Source of the DNA: JBBQKF01 sp038326615 | GTDB lineage: Bacteria > Bacillota > Clostridia > Saccharofermentanales > UBA5734 | Assembly (NCBI GenBank): GCA_038326615.1 | Contig: JBBQKF010000011.1 | Span: 1-54,513, forward strand | Reading direction: 5' to 3' | Length of the DNA: 54,513 bases | Shown: positions 9,128 through 18,788 of the stretch, piece by piece | How positions within the stretch are numbered: position 1 is the first letter of the stretch | Layout of the letters: every line of letters starts with the position of its first letter | Notes under the pieces: model-generated | Told to the model about the DNA's origin: nothing | Database searches by the model: none | What the model saw: the letters and a program-made list of their open reading frames with translations, nothing else | Translations under genes and position numbers: made by a program

Positions 9128-10211
9128 TTACTCTATTATTGTACCTTCAGGTGCATCTATTGCAAAAAATGGAAATCCTACAATTTGCTCCTTAAATTCA
9201 AATGTCAGACAAATTGCAATGTCGTTTTGTTCTGCATTTGATGTTCCTGATTTTTTTCTTCATTAGTCTTGATTGCATTATCTAATATTAAAGGACGAAT
9301 CTCTATTCTCCCGTTAATTTTTTGAGTTACATCTGCATTTTGTTCAAGAACTTTATAACAATCGGGGTTCCGAAATTCAAACCAATCGAGCGGATTTTTT
9401 ATCCATTCCAGATAAAAGGCGTCTACTAGTTTTTCATAATTAACTTTGGTTTCTTTAACAGGAGTAATTTGACGTTTTCTTAGAAATAATTTGTCTGGAT
9501 TTTCACAACCAGACTCAAAAATATAGTCTGAATAATTACTTATTACAGAGGGTTTGTCTGAACCACATTCAAGTGGCATTGCATAACACCAATTTCGGTT
9601 TTGGGTAAAATTTACCATGTCCCAACCATGTGGATGTAACCTGGCATCAAATTCTTCCTGCAAAGCTCTCAGATACCATCTTTTAAATTGGCAGGCCTAT
9701 GTGCTCTGTCAACAGTACACATCCACGTCTCATCTGATACTATTTGAGTAGATGCAGATTTCTTATTAACGTTTTCACTGAATATTTCTACTATATTTTT
9801 GTTACTATTTTCATTGTAAATGTAATCGATATTAAGGTTAAACAAAAGCCCTGGTTTTCCAGTCACCCAAGTACCATCACCTAAGCCATAATACAGAACA
9901 GTAATTGCAATAATATTTTTCCCAGTAACAAGTGATTTTGTTACATCATATGTATCGACATCAGGGCACCGAGGGTCGCATGGAGCGGGCCCCCATCCAA
10001 TCCGATTTCCATTTATTGTTAACAAATATCGACTATCAGCGACAATATAACAATTTGCCTTGCTCCAGTTTTGTTCTAAAATAAATTCTTTTCTAAACAG
10101 AACAAAAGTATTTGGAAGCATTCTTTGTGATGGATACCATATCCATTTAGCTGGATGCAGATTAATTCTTGATAAATTATTTACCATATTCTCAATTGCA
10201 AATTTTTCCAT
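9128..10211 (-). pseudogene. GH78-like alpha-L-rhamnosidase N-terminal remnant (two frameshifts, catalytic domain lost)
   Basis: Starts at the ATG at 10211 with an AAGGAG site. The first frame has WIWYPSQRMLPNTFVLFRKE and GNRIGWGPAPCDPRCPDVDT, typical of the N-terminal sandwich domains of rhamnosidase-like GH78 enzymes. It breaks near 9675, where LKDGI-stop in one frame becomes WYLRALQEEFDARLHPHGWD in another. A second shift near 9225 restores DIAICLTFEFKEQIVGFPFF and then APEGTIIE, where the barrel should begin. A TAA at 9128-9130 follows at once and no catalytic domain is present. About 345 codons remain of a protein that usually has 700-1000 residues. It lies at the far end of the minus-strand array behind the HAD gene. 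Confidence 0.72.
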
Positions 10212-10455
10212 TGGGAACTCCTTGTTTTAAGAATTTTTCATATCAGGGAATGACAATTCTTATCAGAATAAATATTATCAAACAGTTTTCTTATTAACAC
10301 AATTATTAATAATATCTCGACTTAATTGAATTAATTTGACAAACCATATTTGTGTACCTACAAATTCGTTGCACGTCTTTAATGATAAGAGTATTTGTAT
10401 ATAATTTTATAGTTTTGCAATGGAAATACGATAAGCATCATTACAATAGAGATGT

Positions 10456-11415
10456 CTATTCTAAAACTAATTCCAGAATGTCTTTAATGTTTCTCACTTT
10501 TTTGTACAAAAGGCCATCAAGTCCTGCCTCAGAAACATTACCATCATCTACGCCAATTACTTCAAATCCTGCAAGTTTTAAAGAAAGAACTCCAGCCGAA
10601 GAATCCTCAATCCCAATTACTTTGTGGTTTTCTTCTCGTGAAATCCCTAATCCGACTTTACTTGTCTCTGCGTATAACCACGGGTGGGGTTTTGCAGACA
10701 TTTCTCCAAGTGTTCCACAATTACGGCTATTGAATGTTGTTCCAGCGGTTATAATCGCATCGTAAAAATCAACTGGATCTCCCATGCCAAGTTGTGTGAA
10801 AGCTGAAATAATTTCTGGCATTGCCTTTTCATAAAGACCACTTGTTACAAGCCCTATTTTGATTCCTTCATTTTTAAGAGTCACTAAAACTTCTTTTAGT
10901 CCTTCAACAGGGGTGAACGCATCCTTTTTACCTCTTCCGCACAAAATTTCATTCATTTCATATGAAGTGATTTTAAAATAAAGCTCGCGAGCATCTTCTA
11001 ACAATTCGTTTTCACCGTATTTATTTATACAATACTGTAAATGTTCAGATACTGAAAAGCCTGAAACAAAAGAGAAATCCTCATTTTCAAGCAGGAAATT
11101 TCTATTGCAAAAAAGCTCCTGCATACTTCTTTCAATAATCCAAATCCAAAAACTTTCACTCTTTACACTGGTTCCATCCAAATCCATCAAGACTGCTTTT
11201 GCCTTTGGTTTAAATTTAGTCTGAGGGTAATAATATAGTGACTGCATTCCTGAATTGGAATTTATATTGACTAAAATTTTGTTTTCCAGAAAAATAAATT
11301 CAGATTTGCCATCAATTGGTGAAAGAATTTTCTTAACTCCATCAACTCCTACTGAAAACATTTGATTTGAAGTTTCATTGATTTTCCTAAATTCTTCAAA
11401 ATTATCCATATCCAT
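10456..11415 (-). CDS. HAD-superfamily hydrolase, beta-phosphoglucomutase-like, with an 75-residue N-terminal extension
   Basis: Likely a phosphatase or phosphomutase of a phosphosugar. The HAD core starts at residue 75 with VLMDLDGTSV (Asp78 nucleophile, Asp80). It continues with the cap region, LVTSG (motif II), KPHPWLY (motif III Lys) and VIGIEDSSAGVLSLKLAGF (motif IV), which is closest to beta-phosphoglucomutase-type enzymes. These usually have about 220 residues; this one has 319 because of an N-terminal segment I do not recognise (SVGVDGVKKILSPIDGKS and LENKILVNINSNSG). The extension lacks a signal peptide. It follows the dockerin protein by 87 bases on the same strand. The start is not strongly supported, since only GAG lies upstream. 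A second, unrelated HAD protein is at 49145-50176. Confidence 0.82.
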   Translation of the reverse strand: MDMDNFEEFRKINETSNQMFSVGVDGVKKILSPIDGKSEFIFLENKILVNINSNSGMQSLYYYPQTKFKPKAKAVLMDLDGTSVKSESFWIWIIERSMQELFCNRNFLLENEDFSFVSGFSVSEHLQYCINKYGENELLEDARELYFKITSYEMNEILCGRGKKDAFTPVEGLKEVLVTLKNEGIKIGLVTSGLYEKAMPEIISAFTQLGMGDPVDFYDAIITAGTTFNSRNCGTLGEMSAKPHPWLYAETSKVGLGISREENHKVIGIEDSSAGVLSLKLAGFEVIGVDDGNVSEAGLDGLLYKKVRNIKDILELVLE

Positions 11416-11458
11416 CTCATTTCAATTATATTTTTTGTCCCTGCTTCTTTTATTATTT

Positions 11459-11490
11459 AAAAATTATTATCGATAAGGTCATCTAATAAT
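11459..11490 (-). terminator. Possible terminator after the dockerin gene
   Basis: On the minus strand ATTATT (from 11490) pairs with AATAAT (to 11463), with an additional GAT/ATC pairing inside, and is followed by TTTT. It lies just past the stop codon at 11503. The stem is AT-only and weak, so readthrough into the HAD gene is likely. Confidence 0.3.
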
Positions 11491-11502
11491 ATCTATATTG
11501 CT

Positions 11503-14500
11503 TTATGGCAAAACATTTATAATATTCATAATGAATTTTTTGATACTAATAACATCCAAAATCGAAATTCTTGAAGTGTTTGTGATAATACCAGCAGTTA
11601 GATAAGATTGCTCTAATGACTTTATTCCCAAGAGATGCTGCTTAATTTTCGCAAGATCCATAATTGTGCATTGCCCATCTCCATCTACATCTCCCTTGAC
11701 TGCTAATGCATATGTGTCGATTTTTGCTGCCCCATCGTATAATTCAAGATTAAATCCTGTGGCTACATAAGGAAATTCGTTGTTATAGTTTCTGTCAAGC
11801 ATATCATTTCTGTTGCTGTCTATGATTTTTATTGAATAGCGGGCGGTGTTATAACTTAGATTGCCTGTAAATACTTGTTTAGTGGTGCCGGTACTGATGT
11901 TTTTTACTTGTTTTGTAACTTCATCTGCTGAATATGTTCCCCAATTATAAATATTCAAAGGAGCTCCTATTGAAGGATTGTTTCCGTGCAACCTCAACCC
12001 GTCAAACATTTTCCAATTGTTATGGTTATAGTTTATTACGACATTGTGAACTCCATCAACTGTAGCTTCTATTAAAGGTGACATATAGATATTACTTGTC
12101 CACGTGCTGTGATTCAACAAAGTAATTGACGGGTTAACAGCAGCTGGTGCACCGTCGATTGTTATTGCGGCACTTGCATTGCCAAGGTAGCAGGCGTAGT
12201 ACATTTCAAAAGATTTGCCGGTAAAAGTAAAACTTATTGTCCACGGAACGTCGGAAGAGTTATGGCTTGAAGTGCCTCCTATCGCCGGCGGACTTGCTGT
12301 TGCCCATGCTGTACTATTATCGTTGGGTTCACTTGATGTTATATTAATATCTGTATCGTCAATAATTAATGTTCCATTTTGGGAGCCAGGTGTCGGTATC
12401 GGTGTTGTAGTTGGTGCTATTGTTGGTGCTATTGTTGGTGCTATTGTTGGTGCTGTTGTTGGTGCTGTTGTTGGTGCTATAGTTGGCGTTGGTGTTATTA
12501 AAGCTGCGGGTTTCCATCGATAAACCAAAACAGAGCCCCAATACATTTCTTCCAAAAAGGAAAGATATGTTCCATCTGAAAGTTTATTAACATTAAGAGG
12601 ATTTGAAACATCAAGCCACCCAGGTGTATCCCCTCCTGCTTCAGGTCCCGGAAGCATATGCCCTACAGGCTGCCCAGTAGTTTTGTTGAAAATCTGCATC
12701 CTTGTGTCATTTAAAAACGCAGTAAAGAAATAATCACCCTCCACTGCCATGCCTGGTATAAGATTTACATATGGGATAGGGTATGCCTGATATGCATCAT
12801 TTGTTGTCTGGTAATCAATCTGCCAAAGTTTTGATGGTGAAACTGACCAATTAGTATATCTTGCAAATACGCGTCCTGAAACCTTTGAATTGCCGCTGTC
12901 TTTGTTGGTTGGAGTAAATCCACCAATATACATTGAGTCTGTACCTGCTTCATAAATCACTTTGTTAACACTGTTAAATGATGATGGAATTGCATAATCT
13001 GCTTTGTTTGTTGACGAGTACACAGGAACACCATAGGCATTTAATCCGCTCATAATATATTTACGGATAACGCCTGCTGTCGGCACCCAGACATTCATAT
13101 TCGTATCAAAATCAATAGCCCAGTTGCCATTGAGCGAAACCGATGAAGTTTGAACTTCACCACTTTCAATTTGACCATTACCATTATTGTCTACCCAAAT
13201 GAAGGACTGATTTACCGGAATAAGCCTGTTGGGTTGCCACCATGTATTATTTGCATTTCTTCCGTTTTTTGAAAACAAGGCGCAGGGAATTGCAATGTCG
13301 CTTCCGCTTGCGAAGCGGTAAACTGCATAGCTACCCGAGTACATGTCTGTGAGCGTCATGAATTTTGTTCCATTATAGTAAATAATCTTCGGTGTGCTAA
13401 GTCCGCCGGTGTCGTTATATGTGTTTCTCAAGTCATGGGGATATGTGATATGGTCAAGTGTTTCAGCAACAAATGTCCATCCGTCCCCTGATCCCTTGGT
13501 CAAGTTCTTTTCGAATACTTCAGTTTTCGTATATACTTTTATAATGTTATCTCCGTCGTTATCAGTTGCGGTATCAAGTGAAGCCGTGTCCAAAAATTGA
13601 GTTCCTAATGTTCTCCACCTCATAGTACCTGATGAATTATAACTTTCAATATGAGTGCCCTGTCCGGGGGTACCCATCGCAATATAAATATTGCCCTGAT
13701 TATCAATTCCAACGCCGCGGAGTGAATAAAATCTCATTTCACCGTCATATAATCTGCCGGGGATTTTACCATTAGCTAAGCTGAAAATACCGCCATCAAC
13801 TCCAAATGTTGTAACGGTAGCAGGATTTGACGGATCATATATTTTTACATTTTGTCCGATACCATCATCCGCAACATATAATTTACCGCTTATGGGATGA
13901 TATGCAAGTCCGTATGGAACAACATTTGAAGCCATGTTTATTGTCTGAAGAAGAGTTCCGTTACTAACATCATATTTTCTAAGTGTATTGGACCCGGTTT
14001 CACCGCAGATAACCCATAAATATCCATTGCCAATAGCTAGTTCGAGCGGCTTGATTACATTTATTGACCAGGAAGGTGAGTCAGTATTTTCTGTGTTTGA
14101 TGAATCATTTTGCCCTATTGCGATTGCGTTGATCTTGTTGTCTGCAATCGAACCGGCAAAGAGGGTTGTCGCGGTAGCCGCAAGACTATCTACGCTTGTT
14201 AGTCCCGAAGATTTTAACATTGAACCCTTTAAGTATGCAATTGTTGCTCTTGTGTCAGCAGTATATTTCTTATATCTGCCACCTGAAATAGATGCAAAGG
14301 AATATTTGGAATTTGCAGTCGCTCCTCCTCCATTTGGTCCGGCACCATGTAGTTCATGAAAATACCAATTTCTTTTTCCTGTATCGCCATCATAAACACC
14401 ACCTTCCCGCGATGTTTCATCCCATGCTGAATTCGTATAAACAAATCGGGTTGTTGGAGAAACATACATAGTATCAACCCAATTTTGTGCCCATTGTTCC

Positions 14501-14760
14501 ATAACCGGGCCTTTCCCGGGATAGTTTCCACGCCAGTCATGACTGTCACCGAAATAATCAGTTGTATAATTGCTAATTAAAGAAGTGTTCTGAGTTGTTC
14601 CACCATTAATTTTGAAAACTGCCAGACTATTATATGTTGATGACGGTTCGGCGAATATAGAAATATTCATCTCAACAATCATTAAAGCCATTAAAATTAT
14701 TATAGATATTACTTTTGAAATAATCCTTTTTTGAAATCCTTTTCCCTTTTTTATTTTCAT
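11503..14760 (-). CDS. Secreted beta-propeller protein with CBM-like domain and type I dockerin
   Basis: A 1085-residue extracellular protein of unknown activity. The signal peptide ends at SIFA, and the mature chain begins EPSST. Residues about 27-750 form a repeated, propeller-like module (LYVADDGIGQNVKIYD, VGIDNQGNIYIAMGT), with an EF-hand-like loop DNNGNGQIESGE at 524-535. A Thr/Ile/Ala/Pro linker (753-796) leads to a galactose-binding-like domain (797-925, IDDTDINIT), then a small domain (935-1021), then a dockerin with a good first calcium loop (DVDGDGQCTIMD). The second dockerin loop is degenerate (TNTSRISILD), lacking the usual Asp/Asn ligands. The dockerin implies attachment to a cellulosome scaffold. 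Paralogues at 27396-29963 and 40752-44645 share the propeller but use other anchors. The ATG follows GGAGGGTAGTA. No known catalytic motif was recognised. Confidence 0.88.
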   Translation of the reverse strand: MKIKKGKGFQKRIISKVISIIILMALMIVEMNISIFAEPSSTYNSLAVFKINGGTTQNTSLISNYTTDYFGDSHDWRGNYPGKGPVMEQWAQNWVDTMYVSPTTRFVYTNSAWDETSREGGVYDGDTGKRNWYFHELHGAGPNGGGATANSKYSFASISGGRYKKYTADTRATIAYLKGSMLKSSGLTSVDSLAATATTLFAGSIADNKINAIAIGQNDSSNTENTDSPSWSINVIKPLELAIGNGYLWVICGETGSNTLRKYDVSNGTLLQTINMASNVVPYGLAYHPISGKLYVADDGIGQNVKIYDPSNPATVTTFGVDGGIFSLANGKIPGRLYDGEMRFYSLRGVGIDNQGNIYIAMGTPGQGTHIESYNSSGTMRWRTLGTQFLDTASLDTATDNDGDNIIKVYTKTEVFEKNLTKGSGDGWTFVAETLDHITYPHDLRNTYNDTGGLSTPKIIYYNGTKFMTLTDMYSGSYAVYRFASGSDIAIPCALFSKNGRNANNTWWQPNRLIPVNQSFIWVDNNGNGQIESGEVQTSSVSLNGNWAIDFDTNMNVWVPTAGVIRKYIMSGLNAYGVPVYSSTNKADYAIPSSFNSVNKVIYEAGTDSMYIGGFTPTNKDSGNSKVSGRVFARYTNWSVSPSKLWQIDYQTTNDAYQAYPIPYVNLIPGMAVEGDYFFTAFLNDTRMQIFNKTTGQPVGHMLPGPEAGGDTPGWLDVSNPLNVNKLSDGTYLSFLEEMYWGSVLVYRWKPAALITPTPTIAPTTAPTTAPTIAPTIAPTIAPTTTPIPTPGSQNGTLIIDDTDINITSSEPNDNSTAWATASPPAIGGTSSHNSSDVPWTISFTFTGKSFEMYYACYLGNASAAITIDGAPAAVNPSITLLNHSTWTSNIYMSPLIEATVDGVHNVVINYNHNNWKMFDGLRLHGNNPSIGAPLNIYNWGTYSADEVTKQVKNISTGTTKQVFTGNLSYNTARYSIKIIDSNRNDMLDRNYNNEFPYVATGFNLELYDGAAKIDTYALAVKGDVDGDGQCTIMDLAKIKQHLLGIKSLEQSYLTAGIITNTSRISILDVISIKKFIMNIINVLP
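12403..12498 (-). repeat. In-frame 12-bp tandem repeat encoding the Thr-Ile-Ala-Pro linker
   Basis: About eight imperfect copies of GTTGGTGCTATT (plus-strand view) encode the TIAPTTAP-type linker of the dockerin protein. The repeat also opens a long antisense reading frame, which is an artefact. Confidence 0.8.
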
Positions 14761-14947
14761 TACTACCCTCCGAATTTTTTCTGCATCTTATTGCACCTGC
14801 TATTTTACCTGCATTTTCTCTAAATTTAGACAGGTATACTAACGCACAAATTTCAATTGATTGATATGGTTTATGCAATAATCAGTTAAATCATACATGC
14901 AAATAGTGATATTTTACAAGAATATTTATGATATATTCCTTCATATT

Positions 14948-17482
14948 CTATTGATTCAGCCAATCAATTTCGAGCTTTTTTATTTCTCTGTCAAGTTTGC
15001 AATTGATGTTTTCGCCGGGCAAAATATTTATATAGTTAGGATAAACATTCACTCCGCAGTTTTTATCATCTATGCCGTTTACAAAAACCATTAATGCCAC
15101 AACTTCTGAATTATTAATTATTTTATAGTTGTCATCGCTTAAATTTTCATACGAAACACTTGCCTTAGGCTGATTAAAAAAAGCGCCAAAAGGTTTATCT
15201 CCTTCAACAGTGAATAAATAAGAATCCTTCACTACATTTCTATTGTAGCATTCAAATCCGACCATAAATATGTCGCTTTTGTAATCAAATAGCGAAAAGT
15301 TCAAATCTCCTATTAACCCTACAGGACCTCCATAATTTATATTAAATGTTTTTTCAAAATGTCTTGTGCCCCGGATATCGGCAATAAATATATTCACTTC
15401 GCAATCATCAAATTTCTTATCAGCACATATATAAGCTTTCGCATTAAACATTTCACTTCTTTTATAGTTTATCTTGTCATATTCCAGATGGATGCAAAAA
15501 TTACTGTACGCACGTGCAACTCCATAATATGAAGGCTTTGCTGTTCCATCATATTCAATCAGGGATGTGTTTGCGCAATTCGGGAAAGGCTCATTTGCCA
15601 TCCAGATGATAGTACCTGCACATTCCGGAAACTTTCTCCGCATTGAAGTTGTGGCATATCGCAAAGCTTCGAACTGACAATACCTGAATGCTTTGAAAAA
15701 GTCAGTCATGTCATCCTGCCTGGAAAAATCCTTGAAAAGTTCTGACATCTCTTTTTGTCTTATCCACCAATTACCTCGACTGTTCCATAAAATATTTTCA
15801 GAATTCGGTGGAAACATGTCGAGTTTATCGCAATATCTGACTAATTCATTTAGTCTTGCCGGTGCAGGAGAACCTACTTCCGATTTGAGAAAACTGTCAT
15901 CATTATTAAATGTTTTATAATGATTTTCCTGTCCCAAATAATCCCATGGTCCGTGCGTATCAGTATGCTTTCCAATACGCTTTTCATCGTAAATAAAATT
16001 TTCTCCGTTAGGGCTTGCCGGGTAGTAACATTTTCCTGCGTCGAGTTCTTCAACCAATTTTTTTAGCATTAACAAATTATAGCTGGTTTTTTCGTTTTGA
16101 GGTAAAAGTCCATCATCACTACTGACATTGTTAAATAAAAGTTCATTGCCACCACACCAGATTATATGACTGACATGATGTCTCCTCCTGATGATATATT
16201 CCTTCGATACCTGCAATAAATCTTCAACAAAATCTAATTCCTCGCAAACAAAATTCATTATCCCGCTTGAAGACTGTGGAAATTCCTGCCACACCAATAT
16301 TCCCTTTTCGTCGCACAGCTCGTAAAAATCTTGACTTTCTAATATTGCACCTCCCCAGACTCTAAGTATGTTTACATTCATTTTTTTAAATGTTTCGAGG
16401 TCTCTTTCATAGCGGTCTCTCGTAATCGTCCCATAGAAAGGAGAAATCGGAACCCAATTTGCTCCACGCAAAAATAAGTCCTCATCATTTATATTTAATA
16501 AATATGGGGTTTCCTCCGGTCTTCTGCTCTTGAAAAAAACTTTTTTAAAACCAACTTTCTTATTCGCAGAATCGACCAATTCATCGTTGTGATAAATTTC
16601 AATATCAATATCATACAAATTCTGAGCTCCCATACCATTAGGATACCAGAGTTTTGCATTTGCGATTTCAGCATTAAAACTGCATTTCTCAGAATTTGAG
16701 CTCCTGAATTCTATTTCTTTATGTATGGTTGCTGCAATATCTTCATCATTTTTTATAATACATAAGAGTTCATAGCTTCCTCTGTGCAGGACTTCTAACT
16801 CAAGTACAATATCAATTATTCCAATATTGCCGCTATCCACAATTTCATTAGTGATAGTTTCCTCACGATAAGCGCTGGACTTGGGGTAAAAATCTTTAAT
16901 CATCGCACAATTATATCCCTTGACATAAATATTCTTCCATATGCCTATATTCACAAGACGGGGACACCAGTCCCAAAGATAGTTGAAACGCGACTTTAGG
17001 GTTTTTTCTTCGTGAGTGTAGCCCAAAGAAGTTGTGTCCGGTGGACAATAGAAAACCACATTTAAAATGTTTTCTTCGCTTTCTTTTAATAAATGGCTAA
17101 TATCAACTTTCCACGAAAGATGCGTGCCTTTAAAATTAAGGATATTCTTCCCATTTAAAAGTACAATGCCGCTGTAATCCAGACCTTCGAGGCATAATAA
17201 ATAGCGTTCTTTAATCTGTTGCTTATTTAATTTAAATTTTGTTTCATAAACCCATTCCCGATTTTCAACCCATTCAGCATCCAAAAAATTAGTGTCGATA
17301 TTTATATCTTTCAACAAACCCGCACTCATAAGGTCAGTATGAACCGATCCCGGTATTTTGACATTATACGGCCCGTAATCAATTTTACATGGTAGTCCTG
17401 TCTCGACTACATATTGGAGCTTCCATCGATTTTTGTGCCACCCCGTTAATGTCCATTCATTTTTGCTTAAATCCAATATCAT
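14948..17482 (-). CDS. GH2 beta-mannosidase
   Basis: Cytoplasmic exo-enzyme for terminal beta-mannose, such as the core mannose of N-glycans or manno-oligosaccharides. The N-terminal jelly-roll contains VKIPGSVHTDLMSAGLL and NYLWDWCPRLVNIGIW, both characteristic of beta-mannosidases rather than LacZ-type GH2. The barrel has ILRVWGGAILESQDFYELCD, the acid/base Glu447 in IIWCGGNELLF and the nucleophile Glu535 in FLKSEVGSPAPARLN. Its 844 residues match the family. The ATG follows TAGGAG. It lies 116 bases after the dehydrogenase and 187 bases before the dockerin propeller gene on the same strand, consistent with one operon. There is no signal peptide. Confidence 0.92.
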   Translation of the reverse strand: MILDLSKNEWTLTGWHKNRWKLQYVVETGLPCKIDYGPYNVKIPGSVHTDLMSAGLLKDINIDTNFLDAEWVENREWVYETKFKLNKQQIKERYLLCLEGLDYSGIVLLNGKNILNFKGTHLSWKVDISHLLKESEENILNVVFYCPPDTTSLGYTHEEKTLKSRFNYLWDWCPRLVNIGIWKNIYVKGYNCAMIKDFYPKSSAYREETITNEIVDSGNIGIIDIVLELEVLHRGSYELLCIIKNDEDIAATIHKEIEFRSSNSEKCSFNAEIANAKLWYPNGMGAQNLYDIDIEIYHNDELVDSANKKVGFKKVFFKSRRPEETPYLLNINDEDLFLRGANWVPISPFYGTITRDRYERDLETFKKMNVNILRVWGGAILESQDFYELCDEKGILVWQEFPQSSSGIMNFVCEELDFVEDLLQVSKEYIIRRRHHVSHIIWCGGNELLFNNVSSDDGLLPQNEKTSYNLLMLKKLVEELDAGKCYYPASPNGENFIYDEKRIGKHTDTHGPWDYLGQENHYKTFNNDDSFLKSEVGSPAPARLNELVRYCDKLDMFPPNSENILWNSRGNWWIRQKEMSELFKDFSRQDDMTDFFKAFRYCQFEALRYATTSMRRKFPECAGTIIWMANEPFPNCANTSLIEYDGTAKPSYYGVARAYSNFCIHLEYDKINYKRSEMFNAKAYICADKKFDDCEVNIFIADIRGTRHFEKTFNINYGGPVGLIGDLNFSLFDYKSDIFMVGFECYNRNVVKDSYLFTVEGDKPFGAFFNQPKASVSYENLSDDNYKIINNSEVVALMVFVNGIDDKNCGVNVYPNYINILPGENINCKLDREIKKLEIDWLNQ

Positions 17483-17598
17483 GCTTTTTTCTCCTAATTG
17501 CGTTACTATTTGATTCTTAAAGGTCCCAATTCATTTACTATTTTATAATTTGTCCATTCCTGAGGCGTATTTAATAAATATTAATTTGATTTTATTAA

Positions 17599-18645
17599 TT
17601 ATTCTTCAATGATTACACGGGTTTTCTCTTCCGAGGATTTGTATAATGCTTCAAGAAGCAGCTCTGTTCTGTATCCGTCTTTAACATTTGCCAGAATTTT
17701 ACTTTTTTCACCGCTGTTTACACATTTTACAAATTCTTCTACCTGCAGCAAAAAATAGTTATGAGATCCTGATATAAATGTTTTTTTCTCTCCGGTCTCT
17801 TCAAGATAGAGTTCTACTTTTGGTACGCTTGTTTCTGGTCTGTCCCAGGTCGTGGTAAAAAGATTTAACTTGCCCTTTTTACCCCTGATTTCTATCATTT
17901 CATCCCACCCATCTTCGCGAAAACCAATACCTGAAAGGGGAAGCCATCCGGTTTCCAATAAAACTGTGTTGCCGTTTTCTAATTCAATTATTCCGTTTGT
18001 TATATAATCAGCTTCTGTCTGAACTTCATGAAATTTTATAGTTGCATTCACGGCCTTTATTTTGCTGCATGACCATTCAAATAAATCAAGCACATGTGAG
18101 CCGCCATGAGTCAGCATTCCGCCACCGCCGGTTGATTTTTTTAAAAACCAGCTGTTACCCAGTCCCTTTTCTCCCCACAGCCAATTCGGAAAAGGATGAA
18201 AGGCACGGATAATCCCTGTTTCAATTTCACCTATTTTAGGAACCAGTTCTTTAAATTTCTGCATGGCAGGATGAGTTCTTTTCATATAACCAACATAAAG
18301 AGTTGCTTTATATGTTTCAACGGCTTCCATAAGAATTTTCGCATCTGAAGATGTCAAGGTCATCGGTTTTTCTACCAACACAGCTTTACCCGCCTTTATT
18401 GCAGCAAGACTTGCCTCAAAATGCAGAAAGTTCGGAAGACAAATCGAGACTGCATCAATCTCTTTATTCTGTAACATTTCATTGTAGTCGTAATATGCTT
18501 TGCATCCGCATAGCGCTGCAGTTTTATCTGCTAATTCCTTGTTTGTATCTGCAACGGCTATAATTGCTGCTTCACTTTTTTGATACGCCTCGACGTGAAA
18601 TTTTGAAATATTTCCGCACCCGATAATAGCAAATTTTTTATTCAT
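17599..18645 (-). CDS. Gfo/Idh/MocA-family NAD(P)-dependent sugar dehydrogenase
   Basis: Soluble oxidoreductase of 348 residues. The N-terminal Rossmann fold shows FAIIGCGNISKFHVEAYQKS and the EKP signature in VLVEKPMTLT, where Lys is the usual catalytic residue. The C-terminal half has GGGGMLTHGGSHVLDLFEW, including the conserved active-site His region. Family members oxidise or epimerise sugars and cyclitols, and some act in glycosidase-like NAD chemistry. The precise substrate cannot be read from sequence. The start has GAAAGGGAAA upstream. It lies between a GH31 remnant and the GH2 beta-mannosidase, suggesting conversion of a released monosaccharide. Confidence 0.9.
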   Translation of the reverse strand: MNKKFAIIGCGNISKFHVEAYQKSEAAIIAVADTNKELADKTAALCGCKAYYDYNEMLQNKEIDAVSICLPNFLHFEASLAAIKAGKAVLVEKPMTLTSSDAKILMEAVETYKATLYVGYMKRTHPAMQKFKELVPKIGEIETGIIRAFHPFPNWLWGEKGLGNSWFLKKSTGGGGMLTHGGSHVLDLFEWSCSKIKAVNATIKFHEVQTEADYITNGIIELENGNTVLLETGWLPLSGIGFREDGWDEMIEIRGKKGKLNLFTTTWDRPETSVPKVELYLEETGEKKTFISGSHNYFLLQVEEFVKCVNSGEKSKILANVKDGYRTELLLEALYKSSEEKTRVIIEE

Positions 18646-18743
18646 GTTAATTTCCCTTTCTTTTATCTATGCTTTTTTCATTTGTTAATAAATATCACAC
18701 TCTTTTACTCTCTATAAGACAAACATAGTATTATTCATAGCTT

Positions 18744-18765
18744 ATGCTACTTCATTTTGTAGCAT
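18744..18765. repeat. Inverted repeat upstream of the dehydrogenase gene
   Basis: ATGCTAC, an 8-base loop and GTAGCAT form a perfect 7-bp stem. It is followed by TTTTT in the plus direction and preceded by A-tracts in the minus direction. It lies in the gap between the GH31 remnant and the dehydrogenase start. It could be an operator or the relic of a terminator; neither is proven. Confidence 0.35.
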
Positions 18766-18788
18766 TTTTTACCATTGATCCCCCTTTT

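Noticed and set aside
10352..10765. Plus-strand frame opposite the HAD gene
   Set aside because: Antisense shadow; the HAD motifs on the minus strand are unambiguous.
12215..12523. Plus-strand open frame of about 100 codons with VGAIVGAIVG repeats
   Set aside because: It is the antisense shadow of the Pro/Thr linker repeat in the dockerin protein; no ribosome site.
14672..14878. Minus-strand frame overlapping the start of the dockerin protein gene
   Set aside because: Overlaps the well-supported signal peptide in another frame, has no ribosome site and no recognisable motif.
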